The notes: generated by a model not told the origin, from the sequence alone. A stretch of DNA of 64,000 bases from Flavobacterium cellulosilyticum (GCF_004349355.1 NZ_SMFK01000001.1:795393-859392), one strand, 5' to 3'; counted from the first letter of the stretch, positions 17,500 through 27,037 are shown. Made by a program: numbers and translations.

Positions 17500-17823
17500 A
17501 TGGAACAAGCAATAGACACTAACTTATTAGGAACTGAAATTGTAGCAAAACTTAAAACAATCTACGATCCAGAGATTCCTGTTGATATTTACGAATTAGG
17601 ATTGATTTACGACGTTATGGTTAGTACGGATTTTGAAGTAAAAATTCTGATGACGCTTACTTCGCCAAACTGTCCTGTGGCAGAAAGTTTACCTAGAGAA
17701 GTAGAAGAGAAAGTAAAATCGATTGAACACATTAAAAATGCTGAAGTAGAAATTACTTTTGATCCACCATGGAGCAAAGATTTAATGAGTGAAGAAGCAA
17801 AATTAGAACTAGGAATGCTTTAA
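17500..17823 (+). CDS. SufT-like DUF59 Fe-S assembly protein
   Basis: A 107-residue MIP18/DUF59 protein. Conserved blocks are TIYDPEIPVDIYELGLIYDV at residues 20-39 and LTSPNCPVAESLP with the conserved Cys near 66. Members act in Fe-S cluster maturation or transfer to target proteins and commonly sit in suf operons of this phylum. It lies downstream of the inserted GxxExxY unit and upstream of a DUF2480 gene. Confidence 0.93.
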   Translation: MEQAIDTNLLGTEIVAKLKTIYDPEIPVDIYELGLIYDVMVSTDFEVKILMTLTSPNCPVAESLPREVEEKVKSIEHIKNAEVEITFDPPWSKDLMSEEAKLELGML

Positions 17824-17827
17824 AATA

Positions 17828-17898
17828 CAGTCATAAAGTTAAAAGTCATAAAGTTTCAAGTCAGACTTTATGACTTTCGAGCTTTGACTTTAAGACCT
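17828..17898. repeat. Imperfect inverted repeat of AAAGTC words between DUF59 and DUF2480 genes
   Basis: The left arm (about 17828-17862) repeats CATAAAGT and AAAAGTC. The right arm (about 17863-17898) is an imperfect reverse complement with GACTTTATGACTTTCGAG and GACTTTAAGACC. The word content matches the repeat at 5430-5509. It holds no gene. Confidence 0.75.
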
Positions 17899-17902
17899 AA
17901 TT

Positions 17903-18412
17903 ATGGAAGAAATAGTAAATAAAGTAGCCAATAGTGCCTTGGAGGTTTTCGATCTCGAAGATTATTATCCAAAGGGAATTCGTGTGCAAATTGATATTTC
18001 GCAATGGCTTCTTGAAGGATTTCTTTTGAAAGAAAAAGACTTTAGAGAACATCTAAAGTCCCACGATTGGGCACAATATCAAGACCAGTTTGTTGCTATT
18101 AATTGTAGCACAGGTGCTATTGTTCCTGCTTGGGCTTCTATTTTGGTTGCGGTGCAATTGGTGCCTTATGCCAAGAAAATTGTAAACGGAACAATTGAGG
18201 ATTTGGACTCTGCTTTATATGAAGAATTACTTTCTAAAGTAGATTATTCAGTGTATGAAAATAAGGCAGTGATAATCAAAGGTTGCTCGAAAAAACCAGT
18301 GCCTATGCGTGCTTATATTATAGTAGCACAGTACTTGCAATCCTATGCCAGAAGTATAATGTATGGAGAAGCTTGTTCTGCAGTGCCCTTGTATAAAGCT
18401 TCTAAAAAATAA
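17903..18412 (+). CDS. DUF2480 family protein
   Basis: A 169-residue cytosolic protein of the DUF2480 family, which is conserved in Bacteroidota next to suf genes. It begins EEIVNKVANSALEVFDLEDY and contains IDISQWLLEGFLLKEKDFRE, NCSTGAIVPAWASILVA near residues 73-89, and IIKGCSKKPVPMRAYIIVAQ near the end. The two conserved Cys-containing blocks suggest metal or sulfur chemistry, but no function is established. It probably shares the transcript of the second suf block. Confidence 0.85.
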   Translation: MEEIVNKVANSALEVFDLEDYYPKGIRVQIDISQWLLEGFLLKEKDFREHLKSHDWAQYQDQFVAINCSTGAIVPAWASILVAVQLVPYAKKIVNGTIEDLDSALYEELLSKVDYSVYENKAVIIKGCSKKPVPMRAYIIVAQYLQSYARSIMYGEACSAVPLYKASKK

Positions 18413-18499
18413 ATTTAGTGACCTAATTATCAATTCAGTTAATAGAAAATTTGAGCGTTTTTTTTTATATTTGTTAGACTAACAAAAAAATGAAAAATC

Positions 18500-19429
18500 A
18501 TGAAAAATCTTCTGCTAAGTGTTGTTTTTTTAGTTTCCATTTTCTATGTTCAAGCTCAAACTTCAGAAAAAGAGCTTCTCAAAAACACTGAAAAAGCAGT
18601 GAAAACCATTGCAGATACGACAACAAATGGATGGGAAAATAAGGGTAATATTTCCTTATTATTCAACCAAGCCAACTTTAACAACTGGATTGCTGGAGGC
18701 GAAAGCAGTCTTTCAGGAAATATAGGAATCAATTATGAGTTCAACTATAAACAAGATTTAGTAACTTGGGACAACAAGTTAATTGGATCTTACGGAATGC
18801 TGCGAACAAAAAATTCAAATTTTGAAAAGAAAACGGACGATCGTTTTGAATTCAACTCTGTTTATGGAAAAAAGGCCTTTGGAGATTGGTATTATTCTTT
18901 GTTCTTAAATTTTAAAACACAATTTTCTGCGGGATATGTTTACGGAAAAGATAGCAACGGCTCTGAAACGAGAGTGAAAAATACGGAGTTATTCTCGCCA
19001 GCATATCTTGCTTTTGGACCTGGATTATATTGGAAGAAAAATGATAAAGTAAAAGTAAATTTTGCTCCAATAACTTCTAAATTAACTTTTGTAAATAGTA
19101 AATATACTTCTGGATTGGGCTATATAGACGGAAGTTATTTTGGCGTAGATGCCAATAAAAGCATACGATATGAACTTGGGTTTTATGCTGCAGGGTATTA
19201 CAAATTAAATTTAATGAGTAATGTTAATGTTGAAAATATCTTAAGCTTATATTCTAATTATTTAGACAAACCTGGAAACGTAGACATTGATTATCAAATT
19301 AATATTTTAATGAAAGTCAATCGACTATTGACTGCAAATATTACATTTCATGCGATATATGATGATAATGCTTTTCAAGGTTTTCAAACTAGGGAAGTAT
19401 TTGGTTTAGGACTTAATTATGGTTTTTAA
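18500..19429 (+). CDS. DUF3078 outer-membrane-type protein
   Basis: A 309-residue secreted protein. MKNLLLSVVFLVSIFYVQAQ is a signal peptide, and the body is rich in alternating aromatic beta strands (FNNWIAGGESSLSGNIGINYEF near residues 60-81) ending in REVFGLGLNYGF, as in outer-membrane beta-barrels. It matches the DUF3078 family, often encoded beside suf genes in Flavobacteria. TATATTTG at 18466-18473 could be its own -7 box, so it may be transcribed separately. Function unknown. Confidence 0.85.
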   Translation: MKNLLLSVVFLVSIFYVQAQTSEKELLKNTEKAVKTIADTTTNGWENKGNISLLFNQANFNNWIAGGESSLSGNIGINYEFNYKQDLVTWDNKLIGSYGMLRTKNSNFEKKTDDRFEFNSVYGKKAFGDWYYSLFLNFKTQFSAGYVYGKDSNGSETRVKNTELFSPAYLAFGPGLYWKKNDKVKVNFAPITSKLTFVNSKYTSGLGYIDGSYFGVDANKSIRYELGFYAAGYYKLNLMSNVNVENILSLYSNYLDKPGNVDIDYQINILMKVNRLLTANITFHAIYDDNAFQGFQTREVFGLGLNYGF

Positions 19430-19446
19430 TTTATAGTACACTACAT

Positions 19447-19484
19447 AAAAAAGGCTGTTCAGAAAATATTCCGGACAGCCTTTA
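19447..19484. terminator. Bidirectional terminator between convergent genes
   Basis: AAAGGCTGTTCAG pairs with CCGGACAGCCTTT, with one wobble and one mismatch, across a short AT loop. A-runs and T-runs on the two sides let it serve both the DUF3078 gene and the convergent gene at 19495-20019. Confidence 0.8.
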
Positions 19485-19494
19485 TTGCGTTTAA

Positions 19495-20019
19495 TTAACG
19501 TCTTCCATGGTTTTCATGTTTATAATGTCCTTTTTGGTTGCGATCGTTTGAAGCATATCTATTTTCTTTCCAGTTTTCACGGTTATTTTCATGGTCATCT
19601 TCATGGTTATTTTCATGATACTCTTTACGATCATAATTTCGATTCATGACATGACTATGATTTTCACCTCTATACCCTTCATAATATCTCCTTCTATCAT
19701 TATTGAAGTTTTGATAAGGATGGTGACCGTGATAATCATTCAAACTTACTCTATATCCATTTCGGGCATCATAATTTCTATATTGATAAGGTAAGTTTCT
19801 AGTACGTATCCAACTTCCTCCATCTAAATAAACATATTGACAAGCACGAACATCATAATAAGTTTCAATGTCAGGTAGGTAATAATATTCTACAACGACA
19901 TTTTCTGTATGGTGATATACCGGAGGAGTCCCTATGTTTAGATTAATTGAAATTTGTGCATTTGAAGTGCTTGATACAAATAGAATTATTCCAACGGCAA
20001 TTAATTTCAAAGTTTTCAT
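19495..20019 (-). CDS. Secreted Tyr/Asn/His/Arg-rich protein
   Basis: A 174-residue protein with signal peptide MKTLKLIAVGIILFVSSTSNA. Residues 20-85 include VVVEYYYLPDIETYYDV and YVYLDGGSWIRTRNLP, resembling small periplasmic proteins of Bacteroidota that carry a folded Tyr-rich domain. The C-terminal half is highly charged and low in complexity, dominated by Asn, His, Glu, Arg and Tyr (HENNHEDDHENNRENW), and is probably disordered; its His clusters could bind metals (inference). No function is known. Confidence 0.75.
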   Translation of the reverse strand: MKTLKLIAVGIILFVSSTSNAQISINLNIGTPPVYHHTENVVVEYYYLPDIETYYDVRACQYVYLDGGSWIRTRNLPYQYRNYDARNGYRVSLNDYHGHHPYQNFNNDRRRYYEGYRGENHSHVMNRNYDRKEYHENNHEDDHENNRENWKENRYASNDRNQKGHYKHENHGRR

Positions 20020-20459
20020 GATTTCAATATTTTTAAATTATATTTTTTATTCGTTTCGTTTATATATTTACAGAATTCCAACAACTGTGCCACAATATGT
20101 TTTTAAAAAATAATTGGGCTTAATAACTTATCTATTATTCGTATATTTTAAATTTAAAATATTGAATATTACTAGGTTGTGGTTCATTCTTAAAGATGTT
20201 TTTTTTATTGAAAATGGTTTTTTTATTTACCCGTAAATAAGTGTTGAGTTCGCAATTAGGATAGTATTAGAAATCCTTTTAAGTAACGCAGTGAAATAAA
20301 AGATTATTTCATCTAACAGATATTTTTTTTTAGTTCAGTGAACTTACTTTATAATGAAAAGCCTGAAACTGTTTTAAGGATTGTAGCAGGGTCATGCCCA
20401 AAAAAAAATCCCTATTGAAAGATGTCAAAAGGGATTCGTGAATGTAATATTAGCGTAAA
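20020..20459. other. Non-coding gap between the secreted-protein gene and hflX
   Basis: About 440 bases without a supported gene. It contains the hflX terminator at its right end and short palindromes such as TAGTTCAGTGAACTTA near 20332. It is AT-rich and holds no clear promoter match on the minus strand. Confidence 0.6.
20401..20436 (-). terminator. Terminator of hflX
   Basis: On the minus strand, AATCCCT (20436-20430) pairs with AGGGATT (20413-20407), followed by a run of eight T. It lies 24 bases past the hflX stop. Confidence 0.75.
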
Positions 20460-21692
20460 TTATTTTTCTTCTTTTTCAACAGCATCCTTATAATCTGGAT
20501 ACAAAAACTTATTGTAAGGAAAACGAGTAATGTGAATCTGTCTTACGGCTTCATAAACCCGTTCACGGAATTCTTCAAAATTTTCTTTCTCAGTAGCTGA
20601 AATAAACAAGGCGTTTTCCTCACCCACACGGCTCATCCAGGTGGATTTCCATTCTTCGAGAGTGAAGTGACGCGGAGTCTTTTGAGTCATTAAATCATCT
20701 TCGTCAATGGTCAAATGTTTGTAAGCGTCAATTTTATTGAAAACCATAATTATTGGCTTATCATTCGCTTTGATGTCCAATAAAGTTTGGTTTACTGAGG
20801 CAATGTGATCTTCGAATTCGGGATGTGATATGTCGACAACGTGCAATAACAAGTCGGCTTCGCGAACCTCATCAAGTGTGCTTTTGAAAGAATCCACCAG
20901 TTGAGTGGGTAGTTTTCTTATAAAACCTACGGTGTCTGAAAGTAAAAAAGGAAGGTTTTTTATTACTACTTTTCGAACTGTTGTGTCTAAAGTGGCAAAA
21001 AGTTTGTTCTCTACAAAAACATCACTTTTCCCAATGGCATTCATCAAAGTCGATTTTCCCACATTGGTATAACCTACTAAAGCAACACGAACCATTGCGC
21101 CGCGATTGCTGCGTTGGGTTCCCATTTGCTTGTCAATGGCTTTGATTTTGTCTTTTAATAAGGCAATTCTATCGCGTACAATACGTCTATCGGTTTCAAT
21201 TTCCGTTTCTCCAGGTCCACGCATTCCAATTCCCCCTTTTTGACGCTCAAGGTGAGTCCACATTCCAGAAAGGCGAGGCAATAAATATTGGCATTGCGCC
21301 AATTCTACTTGAGTTCTAGCGTAGGATGTTTCAGCTCTTTGCGCAAAAATATCAAGAATTAGATGGGTTCTATCTAAGATTTTACAATCTTCAATAAGTT
21401 TGGATATGTTTTTTTGTTGTGAAGGTGTCAATTCATCGTCAAAAATCAGTGTCGAAATACTATTTTCTTTTACATAAAGTAATATTTCTTCTAATTTTCC
21501 AGTTCCAACAAAAGTCTTTGGATTAGGGCGCTCCATTTTTTGTGAAAATCGTTTCACCACTTCACCACCAGCAGTATAGGTCAAAAACTCTAATTCGTCA
21601 AGATACTCTTTGAGTTTTTCTTCACTTTGATTTTGAGTGACGATCCCTACGATTGCGGTTTTTTCGAAATTTATTGTTTCTTTTTCTAACAT
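20460..21692 (-). CDS. hflX: GTPase HflX
   Basis: A 410-residue ribosome-associated GTPase that splits stalled ribosomes under stress. The N-terminal HflX domain ends near the Gly-rich GGIGMRGPGETEIETDRR segment around residue 155. The G domain shows GYTNVGKSTLMN (G1, residues ~207-218), DTVGFIRKLP (G3), FNKID (G4) and ISATE (G5). Length and domain order are normal for the family. Confidence 0.96.
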   Translation of the reverse strand: MLEKETINFEKTAIVGIVTQNQSEEKLKEYLDELEFLTYTAGGEVVKRFSQKMERPNPKTFVGTGKLEEILLYVKENSISTLIFDDELTPSQQKNISKLIEDCKILDRTHLILDIFAQRAETSYARTQVELAQCQYLLPRLSGMWTHLERQKGGIGMRGPGETEIETDRRIVRDRIALLKDKIKAIDKQMGTQRSNRGAMVRVALVGYTNVGKSTLMNAIGKSDVFVENKLFATLDTTVRKVVIKNLPFLLSDTVGFIRKLPTQLVDSFKSTLDEVREADLLLHVVDISHPEFEDHIASVNQTLLDIKANDKPIIMVFNKIDAYKHLTIDEDDLMTQKTPRHFTLEEWKSTWMSRVGEENALFISATEKENFEEFRERVYEAVRQIHITRFPYNKFLYPDYKDAVEKEEK

Positions 21693-21785
21693 AATTATGA
21701 ATAAGCTACAAATTTAATGATTTGAAAGGGACTTATTGACTTATGGGTATGTTTTTAATATTTCCTTAGGATTATGAGTTTAAGC

Positions 21786-22997
21786 TTACTCCATTTCCTT
21801 AACTTTTTTTACTAAGAAAGCGATCAAAATACCGAACATACCAATAAATGCAAATGAAAATTGCAGACCGAAAACTTCAGCAATGTGACCAATAACGGGT
21901 GGTCCCATCAAGAAGCCTAGAAAACTTACGCTTGAAACGGCTGTCAAGGCTTCGCCTGTTGGAATTGTTGGATGTTTTCCTGCGATACTATAAAGTGTAG
22001 GTATAACAGTAGAAACTCCTACGCCTACTATCATAAAAGCAATGGTACACGGAATGATATAGGGCAAAAGTACGGCCATAAACAATCCAGTAGAAATCAT
22101 AACACCACTAATTTGCATCACCGTTTTTCGACCAAATTTATTAATTAAACGATCTCCAAAAAACCGTCCGCTTGCCATCATAATCATAAAAGAAGTATAG
22201 CCTAAAACGATTAATGAACCAGGAGCCTTTACTATATCTTTAAAATACACACCGCTCCAATCGAACATAATTCCTTCACTAGCCATACTGCAAAATCCAA
22301 TAACTCCCAATAAAATCAATGATTTATCGGGTTTATTAAATCTTTTTTTCTTGTCAGGACGTTTGGTTTCTTTGGCTTTAACTAAGTATTTTAAATTTAA
22401 TGCAACCAATAACAAAACAATTGCGCCAACAATTAGAAAATGAGAATAAGTTGTGATTTTCAAAGTTAGCATTCCAAGGCCAACTAATGCACCGGAAAAT
22501 CCAGCCAAACTCCACATGCCGTGAAAAGAGGACATAATAGTTCTTTTGAAAAGTCCCTCGGTATAAACCCCTTGAGTGTTTAGAGCTATGTTTGTTAAGT
22601 TGCCTGAGACACCAAAAAAAACTAATCCTAGTCCCAATTGCCATGAATTATGAGCCAAACCAATATTTGTTAAACTGATAGTATACAATAAAACAGCTAA
22701 AGGAAGTACACGATGACTGCCAAATCGAGTCACCAGTTTTCCTGAAAAAATCATCATTATTAACTGTCCTACTGGTAATGCAAAAAGGATTGTTCCTAAT
22801 TGTCCATCACTCAAATGTAAATCAGCTTTGATCGTTGGGATTCGACTCGCCCAACTGGAGAAACACAAACCCATACCAAAATAAAATAGAGAAACTGCCC
22901 AACGAATTCTGTTCAGGTAGGATTCTTTCGCATCACGATAGGATTTCTTGTATTTGCCTTTCGCTTTATATTGGCCAATAAAATTAAAATATTGCAA
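21786..22997 (-). CDS. MFS transporter
   Basis: A 403-residue inner-membrane protein with about 12 hydrophobic segments. An N-terminal cytoplasmic extension precedes FYFGMGLCFSSWASRIPTI. GTILFALPVGQLIMM and SGKLVTRFGSHR are the loop 2-3 signature region of the major facilitator superfamily. It resembles YbjJ/fucose-permease-like transporters of unknown substrate. It lies between hflX and an oxidoreductase gene, with no clear functional link. Confidence 0.88.
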   Translation of the reverse strand: MQYFNFIGQYKAKGKYKKSYRDAKESYLNRIRWAVSLFYFGMGLCFSSWASRIPTIKADLHLSDGQLGTILFALPVGQLIMMIFSGKLVTRFGSHRVLPLAVLLYTISLTNIGLAHNSWQLGLGLVFFGVSGNLTNIALNTQGVYTEGLFKRTIMSSFHGMWSLAGFSGALVGLGMLTLKITTYSHFLIVGAIVLLLVALNLKYLVKAKETKRPDKKKRFNKPDKSLILLGVIGFCSMASEGIMFDWSGVYFKDIVKAPGSLIVLGYTSFMIMMASGRFFGDRLINKFGRKTVMQISGVMISTGLFMAVLLPYIIPCTIAFMIVGVGVSTVIPTLYSIAGKHPTIPTGEALTAVSSVSFLGFLMGPPVIGHIAEVFGLQFSFAFIGMFGILIAFLVKKVKEME

Positions 22998-23093
22998 AAC
23001 GTTTTTATTTAAAATTGAATCCGCAAAAATACAAAATCAAAATGTTTTTTATTTGTTTATTTCTCTCAATAAGGTTTAGTATAACGTTATTGT

Positions 23094-24137
23094 TTATAAA
23101 TTGATTGCGCTTTTTTGCTGGTTGCTTAGTATCGCGGCTTCAATAATTTGCATTACGTTTACGCCATCTTGTGCCGTTACAGGCTCAATTGTATTGTTAA
23201 TTAAGGATTGGTGCACTTCATCAAAATAATCGTAATAATTACCTTGAAGCGTTGGTATAGTATCTCTAAAGATGCTACCATTGAGTTCTGTATGCAAGAT
23301 TCCTTCTTTGGTTTTAGGTTCTGTTCCCCAAGTTGTAAAATTTGGTTTTTTTCCTAATTTAAGTTCGTCTTCTTGTACATCACCTCGCGACTTTAAAAAA
23401 GAACCTTTTTTTCCGTGAAAAATAAAGGAAGGAAGCGCTTCTCGAATAAAGTATCCAGCCTTCAATCGTACTCTAAATTCAGGATAATACAACAAAATAT
23501 CAAAATAATCCTCAACTAATGTGTTTTCTCTTGTAAATCGAACATCAGCAAAAATAGCTTTGGGCATACCAAACAATACTAAAGCTTGATCGATAATATG
23601 GGGTCCTAAATCTCTTAAAATCCCAGAGCCAGGATTGGCAGTTTCCTTATGTATTTTAGGACTTAAATCAGGTGTATAACGATCATAATGTATTTCGGCT
23701 TCTACGATATCGCCAAGCAAATTATCAGAAAGCACTTTTTTTACCGTTTTGAAATCACTATCCCATCTTCTGTTTTGGAAAACGAACAATTTCAACCCTT
23801 TTTCTTTTGCAAGAGCATCTAATTCCTTTGCTTCGGCCAATGTGGAGGTAAATGCTTTTTCGACCAAAGCATGTTTTCCAGCCAACAAAACTTTTTTGGC
23901 ATATTCAAAATGCGATGCTGTAGGGGTATTTACCACCACTAAATCGATGGATTTGTCTTCTAAAATGGCTTCTAAACTAGGATAGCTTATCGTATTTGGA
24001 TAATCGGATTGGATGTTCTTACTGCTTCTCTCCCAAGATCCTAATAGTTCAAAACCAGGATGAAGCTCCATATATGGGGCATGAAATACTTTACCTGACA
24101 TTCCGTAGGACAATAACGCTGCTTTTATTTTTTTCAT
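23094..24137 (-). CDS. Gfo/Idh/MocA-family oxidoreductase
   Basis: A 347-residue NAD(P)-dependent dehydrogenase. An N-terminal Rossmann domain is followed by the family hallmark LVEKAFTST (the EKP-like block, here EKA) near residue 92, then a C-terminal alpha/beta domain with GSGILRDLGPHIIDQAL around 170-186 carrying the conserved Asp and His. The fold resembles inositol or glucose-fructose oxidoreductase-like enzymes such as YdgJ. The substrate cannot be inferred. Just upstream on the same strand, across a repeat, is an old-yellow-enzyme gene. Confidence 0.9.
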   Translation of the reverse strand: MKKIKAALLSYGMSGKVFHAPYMELHPGFELLGSWERSSKNIQSDYPNTISYPSLEAILEDKSIDLVVVNTPTASHFEYAKKVLLAGKHALVEKAFTSTLAEAKELDALAKEKGLKLFVFQNRRWDSDFKTVKKVLSDNLLGDIVEAEIHYDRYTPDLSPKIHKETANPGSGILRDLGPHIIDQALVLFGMPKAIFADVRFTRENTLVEDYFDILLYYPEFRVRLKAGYFIREALPSFIFHGKKGSFLKSRGDVQEDELKLGKKPNFTTWGTEPKTKEGILHTELNGSIFRDTIPTLQGNYYDYFDEVHQSLINNTIEPVTAQDGVNVMQIIEAAILSNQQKSAINL

Positions 24138-24140
24138 AAT

Positions 24141-24290
24141 TAATTTTAGATTTTAGAGTGTAGATTTTAGATTAGTTGGAGAGGAAAGTTGATTTTAGAT
24201 TTTCTGTCGATTTCAAGTTCAATACTTCAAATTAGAGGTTTGGCATATATTAACACAAAATCTAAACTCTGAAGTCTGAACTCTAAAATT
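24141..24290. repeat. Imperfect inverted repeat of TTTTAGA words
   Basis: The left part (about 24141-24175) repeats TTTTAGATTTTAGAGTGTAG. The right part (about 24256-24290) is an imperfect reverse complement with AAATCTAAACTCTGAAGTC and CTGAACTCTAAAATT. Some 80 bases lie between the arms. It fills the gap between the Gfo/Idh and old-yellow-enzyme genes and has the same style as the repeats around the suf genes but different words. Confidence 0.65.
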
Positions 24291-25354
24291 TATTTAGCTC
24301 TTTCGTATTGTATTGGCCACTGAATAGTAGCATTCAATTCATTAGCAAAGTCTAACGCTAAATTAGGGTTTCTCAAGGATTCTCTGGCAAATAAAACTAA
24401 ATCGGATTTTCCGGTGGCAACAATAGATTCCGCTTGACTTGCTTCTGTTATCATTCCAACTGCGCCAGTTAAAATTCCTGTTTCTTTTTTGATTCTTTCG
24501 GCAAAAGGAACTTGATAATTGGGTCCCAGAGGAATTTGCTGATGAGAAACCAAACCACCAGAAGAAACATCAATTAAATCGACTCCTTTTTCTTTTACAA
24601 TTTTCGAAAGCTGTACTGATTCCTCAATATTCCATCCGCCATCTGCCCAATCTGTGGCTGATATTCTAATAAATAGAGGTAAATTGGCTTGCCATTCGGA
24701 TTGTACGGCTTCCAGAACTGCTAGAAGAAATCGAGTTCTGTTTTCGAAACTTCCGCCGTATTCATCCGTTCGGAAATTAGATAATGGCGAAAGGAATTGA
24801 TGTAGTAAATAGCCGTGGGCTGCGTGGATTTCAATTACTTGAAAGCCAGCTTGCAATGCTCTTTTGGTTGCCGATTTAAAATCAGAAATTACTTTTTGAA
24901 TTCCTATTTTGTCTAATGAAATTGGCGGTTTTTCAGTGGAATGATATCCTATAGCACTTGGAGCAACTGTATCCCAACCGCCATTGGTTTCATCCAGTTT
25001 TTTGTTTCCGTTCCAAGGTTCTGAAACACTCGATTTTCTACCAGCATGTGCCAGTTGAATTCCAGGAATTGCATTTTGAGAAACAATAAATTGATTGATG
25101 GATTGATATTTATCGATGTGTTCCTCTTTCCAAAGACCTAAATCACCTGGAGATATTCGACCTTCGGGAGAAACAGCAGTCGCTTCCTGGATGATTAAAG
25201 CTGCTCCACCGCTGGCACGACTGCCAAGATGTACTAAATGCCAATCATTAGCAAATCCATCTTGGGCTGAATATTGACACATTGGAGAAATAGCCATTCG
25301 GTTTTTGAACTGAATACTTTTAATTTGAAGAGGGGAGAATAATTGTGTTGACAT
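24290..25354 (-). CDS. NADH:flavin oxidoreductase (YqjM-type old yellow enzyme)
   Basis: A 354-residue FMN-dependent ene-reductase. MSTQLFSPLQIKSIQFKNR is the usual start; ISPMCQYSAQDGFANDWHLVH near residues 23-43 has the redox-sensing Cys of the YqjM subgroup; HAAHGYLLHQFLSPLSN near 173-189 and the DEYGGSFENRTRFLLAVLEAV block are family signatures. HAGR near 104 is part of the active site. It reduces activated C=C bonds with NAD(P)H, often in detoxification. Confidence 0.94.
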   Translation of the reverse strand: MSTQLFSPLQIKSIQFKNRMAISPMCQYSAQDGFANDWHLVHLGSRASGGAALIIQEATAVSPEGRISPGDLGLWKEEHIDKYQSINQFIVSQNAIPGIQLAHAGRKSSVSEPWNGNKKLDETNGGWDTVAPSAIGYHSTEKPPISLDKIGIQKVISDFKSATKRALQAGFQVIEIHAAHGYLLHQFLSPLSNFRTDEYGGSFENRTRFLLAVLEAVQSEWQANLPLFIRISATDWADGGWNIEESVQLSKIVKEKGVDLIDVSSGGLVSHQQIPLGPNYQVPFAERIKKETGILTGAVGMITEASQAESIVATGKSDLVLFARESLRNPNLALDFANELNATIQWPIQYERAK

Positions 25355-25499
25355 TAACTATTTGATTTATCATTTTACAATTTTTTCAAAAATTATAAAA
25401 TTTAGTTTTGAAGGGTAAAGTTAAATGACATGTAAGTAAGATAAAAGTATAATCGTATATTTATTAACAAATTTTTATCGTCTTGGCCAAAACTAAATC

Positions 25500-25530
25500 T
25501 TTGCAACTAAAATAGAAAGGCTTACTTTTG
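25500..25530 (+). promoter_or_regulatory. Promoter of rseP
   Basis: TTTG at 25500-25503 and TACTTTTG at 25523-25530 are separated by 19 nt, a close match to the Bacteroidota consensus, about 30 bases before the rseP ATG. Confidence 0.7.
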
Positions 25531-25558
25531 TGCGCAATACAGAAATTAAAAACAAGAA

Positions 25559-26899
25559 ATGGAAATAGTTATCAAGCTTTCTCAATTTTTATTGAGCTTA
25601 TCATTACTGATTATACTTCACGAATTAGGACATTTTATCCCTGCAAAAATATTTAAAACCCGAGTAGAAAAATTCTATTTGTTCTTTGACGTAAAATATT
25701 CATTGTTCAAAAAGAAAATTGGCGAAACCGAATATGGTATTGGCTGGTTGCCACTTGGAGGTTATGTTAAAATATCAGGAATGATAGATGAAAGTATGGA
25801 TAAGGAACAAATGGCTTTGCCTCCACAACCATGGGAATTTCGTTCGAAACCAACTTGGCAACGATTAATAATCATGTTAGGAGGTGTTACCGTAAACTTC
25901 ATTTTGGCTTTCATTATTTATATTGGAATGGCGTATGCCTATGGTGATTCGTACCTTAATAACTCTGAAGTAAAAGACGGAATTAGTACAAGCGAAGTAG
26001 GTAAAGAGTTAGGATTTAAAACAGGAGATAAAATAATTGCTGTAGATGGAGAAAAAATACTTCATTTTGATGAAATTCCTATGAAGCTATTGTTTTCAAA
26101 ATCGGCTTTGATTGTGCGTAACGGACAAGAACAAACCATCAATTTCCCAGTAGACTTAATTGATAAAGTTTTAAAAGGTGAAAAACGGCCTTTTATTGGG
26201 TTGAGAGAGCCTTTTTTGGTTGCTTCGGTTCCAGACTCCTCTTCAAATAGTAAATCACTTTTGCCAAAAGACATCATACAATCTATGAATGGAGTCACTA
26301 CAAAATATGCGGATCAAGTTAAAGACTTTTTAGAAACCAACAAAAACCAGACCGTTGATGCGGTAGTTTTAAGGGATGAAAAAGACGTTCCTGTTAAGAT
26401 TAATATCAACAAAGAAGGTAAATTGGGAATTATGACCGCCTCTTTAGGATCTAAAAGTTTGGAGAAATTAGGTCTTTATAAATTCAGTACACAAGAATAT
26501 GGTTTCTTTGAAGCTTTTCCAGTAGGAATTACAAAAGGTGCAAACCAATTAATAGGATACGGAAAACAGCTCAAAGCGATTTTTAATCCAGACACAGGTG
26601 CTTACAAAGGTGTGGGTGGTTTTAAAGCCATTTTTGACATTTTTCCTAGTACATGGAGTTGGGAAGTTTTCTGGTCCATTACCGCTTTGTTATCAATTAT
26701 GCTAGGAGTCATGAACTTATTGCCAATTCCAGCACTTGATGGTGGTCATGTAATATTTTTATTATACGAAATGATTAGCGGTAAAAAACCGAGTGATAAG
26801 TTCTTAGAAAATGCACAAATGGTTGGTTTCTTTCTACTTATAACCTTGTTGTTGTTTGCCAATGGAAATGATATCTACAAGGCAATTATTGGAAAGTAG
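25559..26899 (+). CDS. rseP: Site-2 intramembrane zinc protease RseP
   Basis: A 446-residue integral membrane metalloprotease. HELGH near residues 21-25 in the first membrane segment is the zinc-binding HExxH; MNLLPIPALDGGH near 386-398 holds the second motif (NxxPxPxLDGG). One or two PDZ domains lie between (GKELGFKTGDKIIAVDGEKI near 145-165). It cleaves membrane-bound anti-sigma factors and leftover signal peptides. It has its own promoter. Confidence 0.95.
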   Translation: MEIVIKLSQFLLSLSLLIILHELGHFIPAKIFKTRVEKFYLFFDVKYSLFKKKIGETEYGIGWLPLGGYVKISGMIDESMDKEQMALPPQPWEFRSKPTWQRLIIMLGGVTVNFILAFIIYIGMAYAYGDSYLNNSEVKDGISTSEVGKELGFKTGDKIIAVDGEKILHFDEIPMKLLFSKSALIVRNGQEQTINFPVDLIDKVLKGEKRPFIGLREPFLVASVPDSSSNSKSLLPKDIIQSMNGVTTKYADQVKDFLETNKNQTVDAVVLRDEKDVPVKININKEGKLGIMTASLGSKSLEKLGLYKFSTQEYGFFEAFPVGITKGANQLIGYGKQLKAIFNPDTGAYKGVGGFKAIFDIFPSTWSWEVFWSITALLSIMLGVMNLLPIPALDGGHVIFLLYEMISGKKPSDKFLENAQMVGFFLLITLLLFANGNDIYKAIIGK

Positions 26900-26926
26900 A
26901 AAAAAAGAAAAAATTTTTATTTTTTT

Positions 26927-26957
26927 CTTGCAGAAATCAAATTTAGCACTATCTTTG
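26927..26957 (+). promoter_or_regulatory. Promoter of tRNA-Asn
   Basis: CTTG at 26927-26930 and TATCTTTG at 26950-26957 are separated by 19 nt, a good Bacteroidota promoter match about 80 bases before the tRNA. Confidence 0.65.
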
Positions 26958-27037
26958 CCACCGCTTAGACAAACAAATAATATTTGAACTAAGCATAAAA
27001 AAACGTTCATTCATTAGTAGAATATAAATATACAGTT

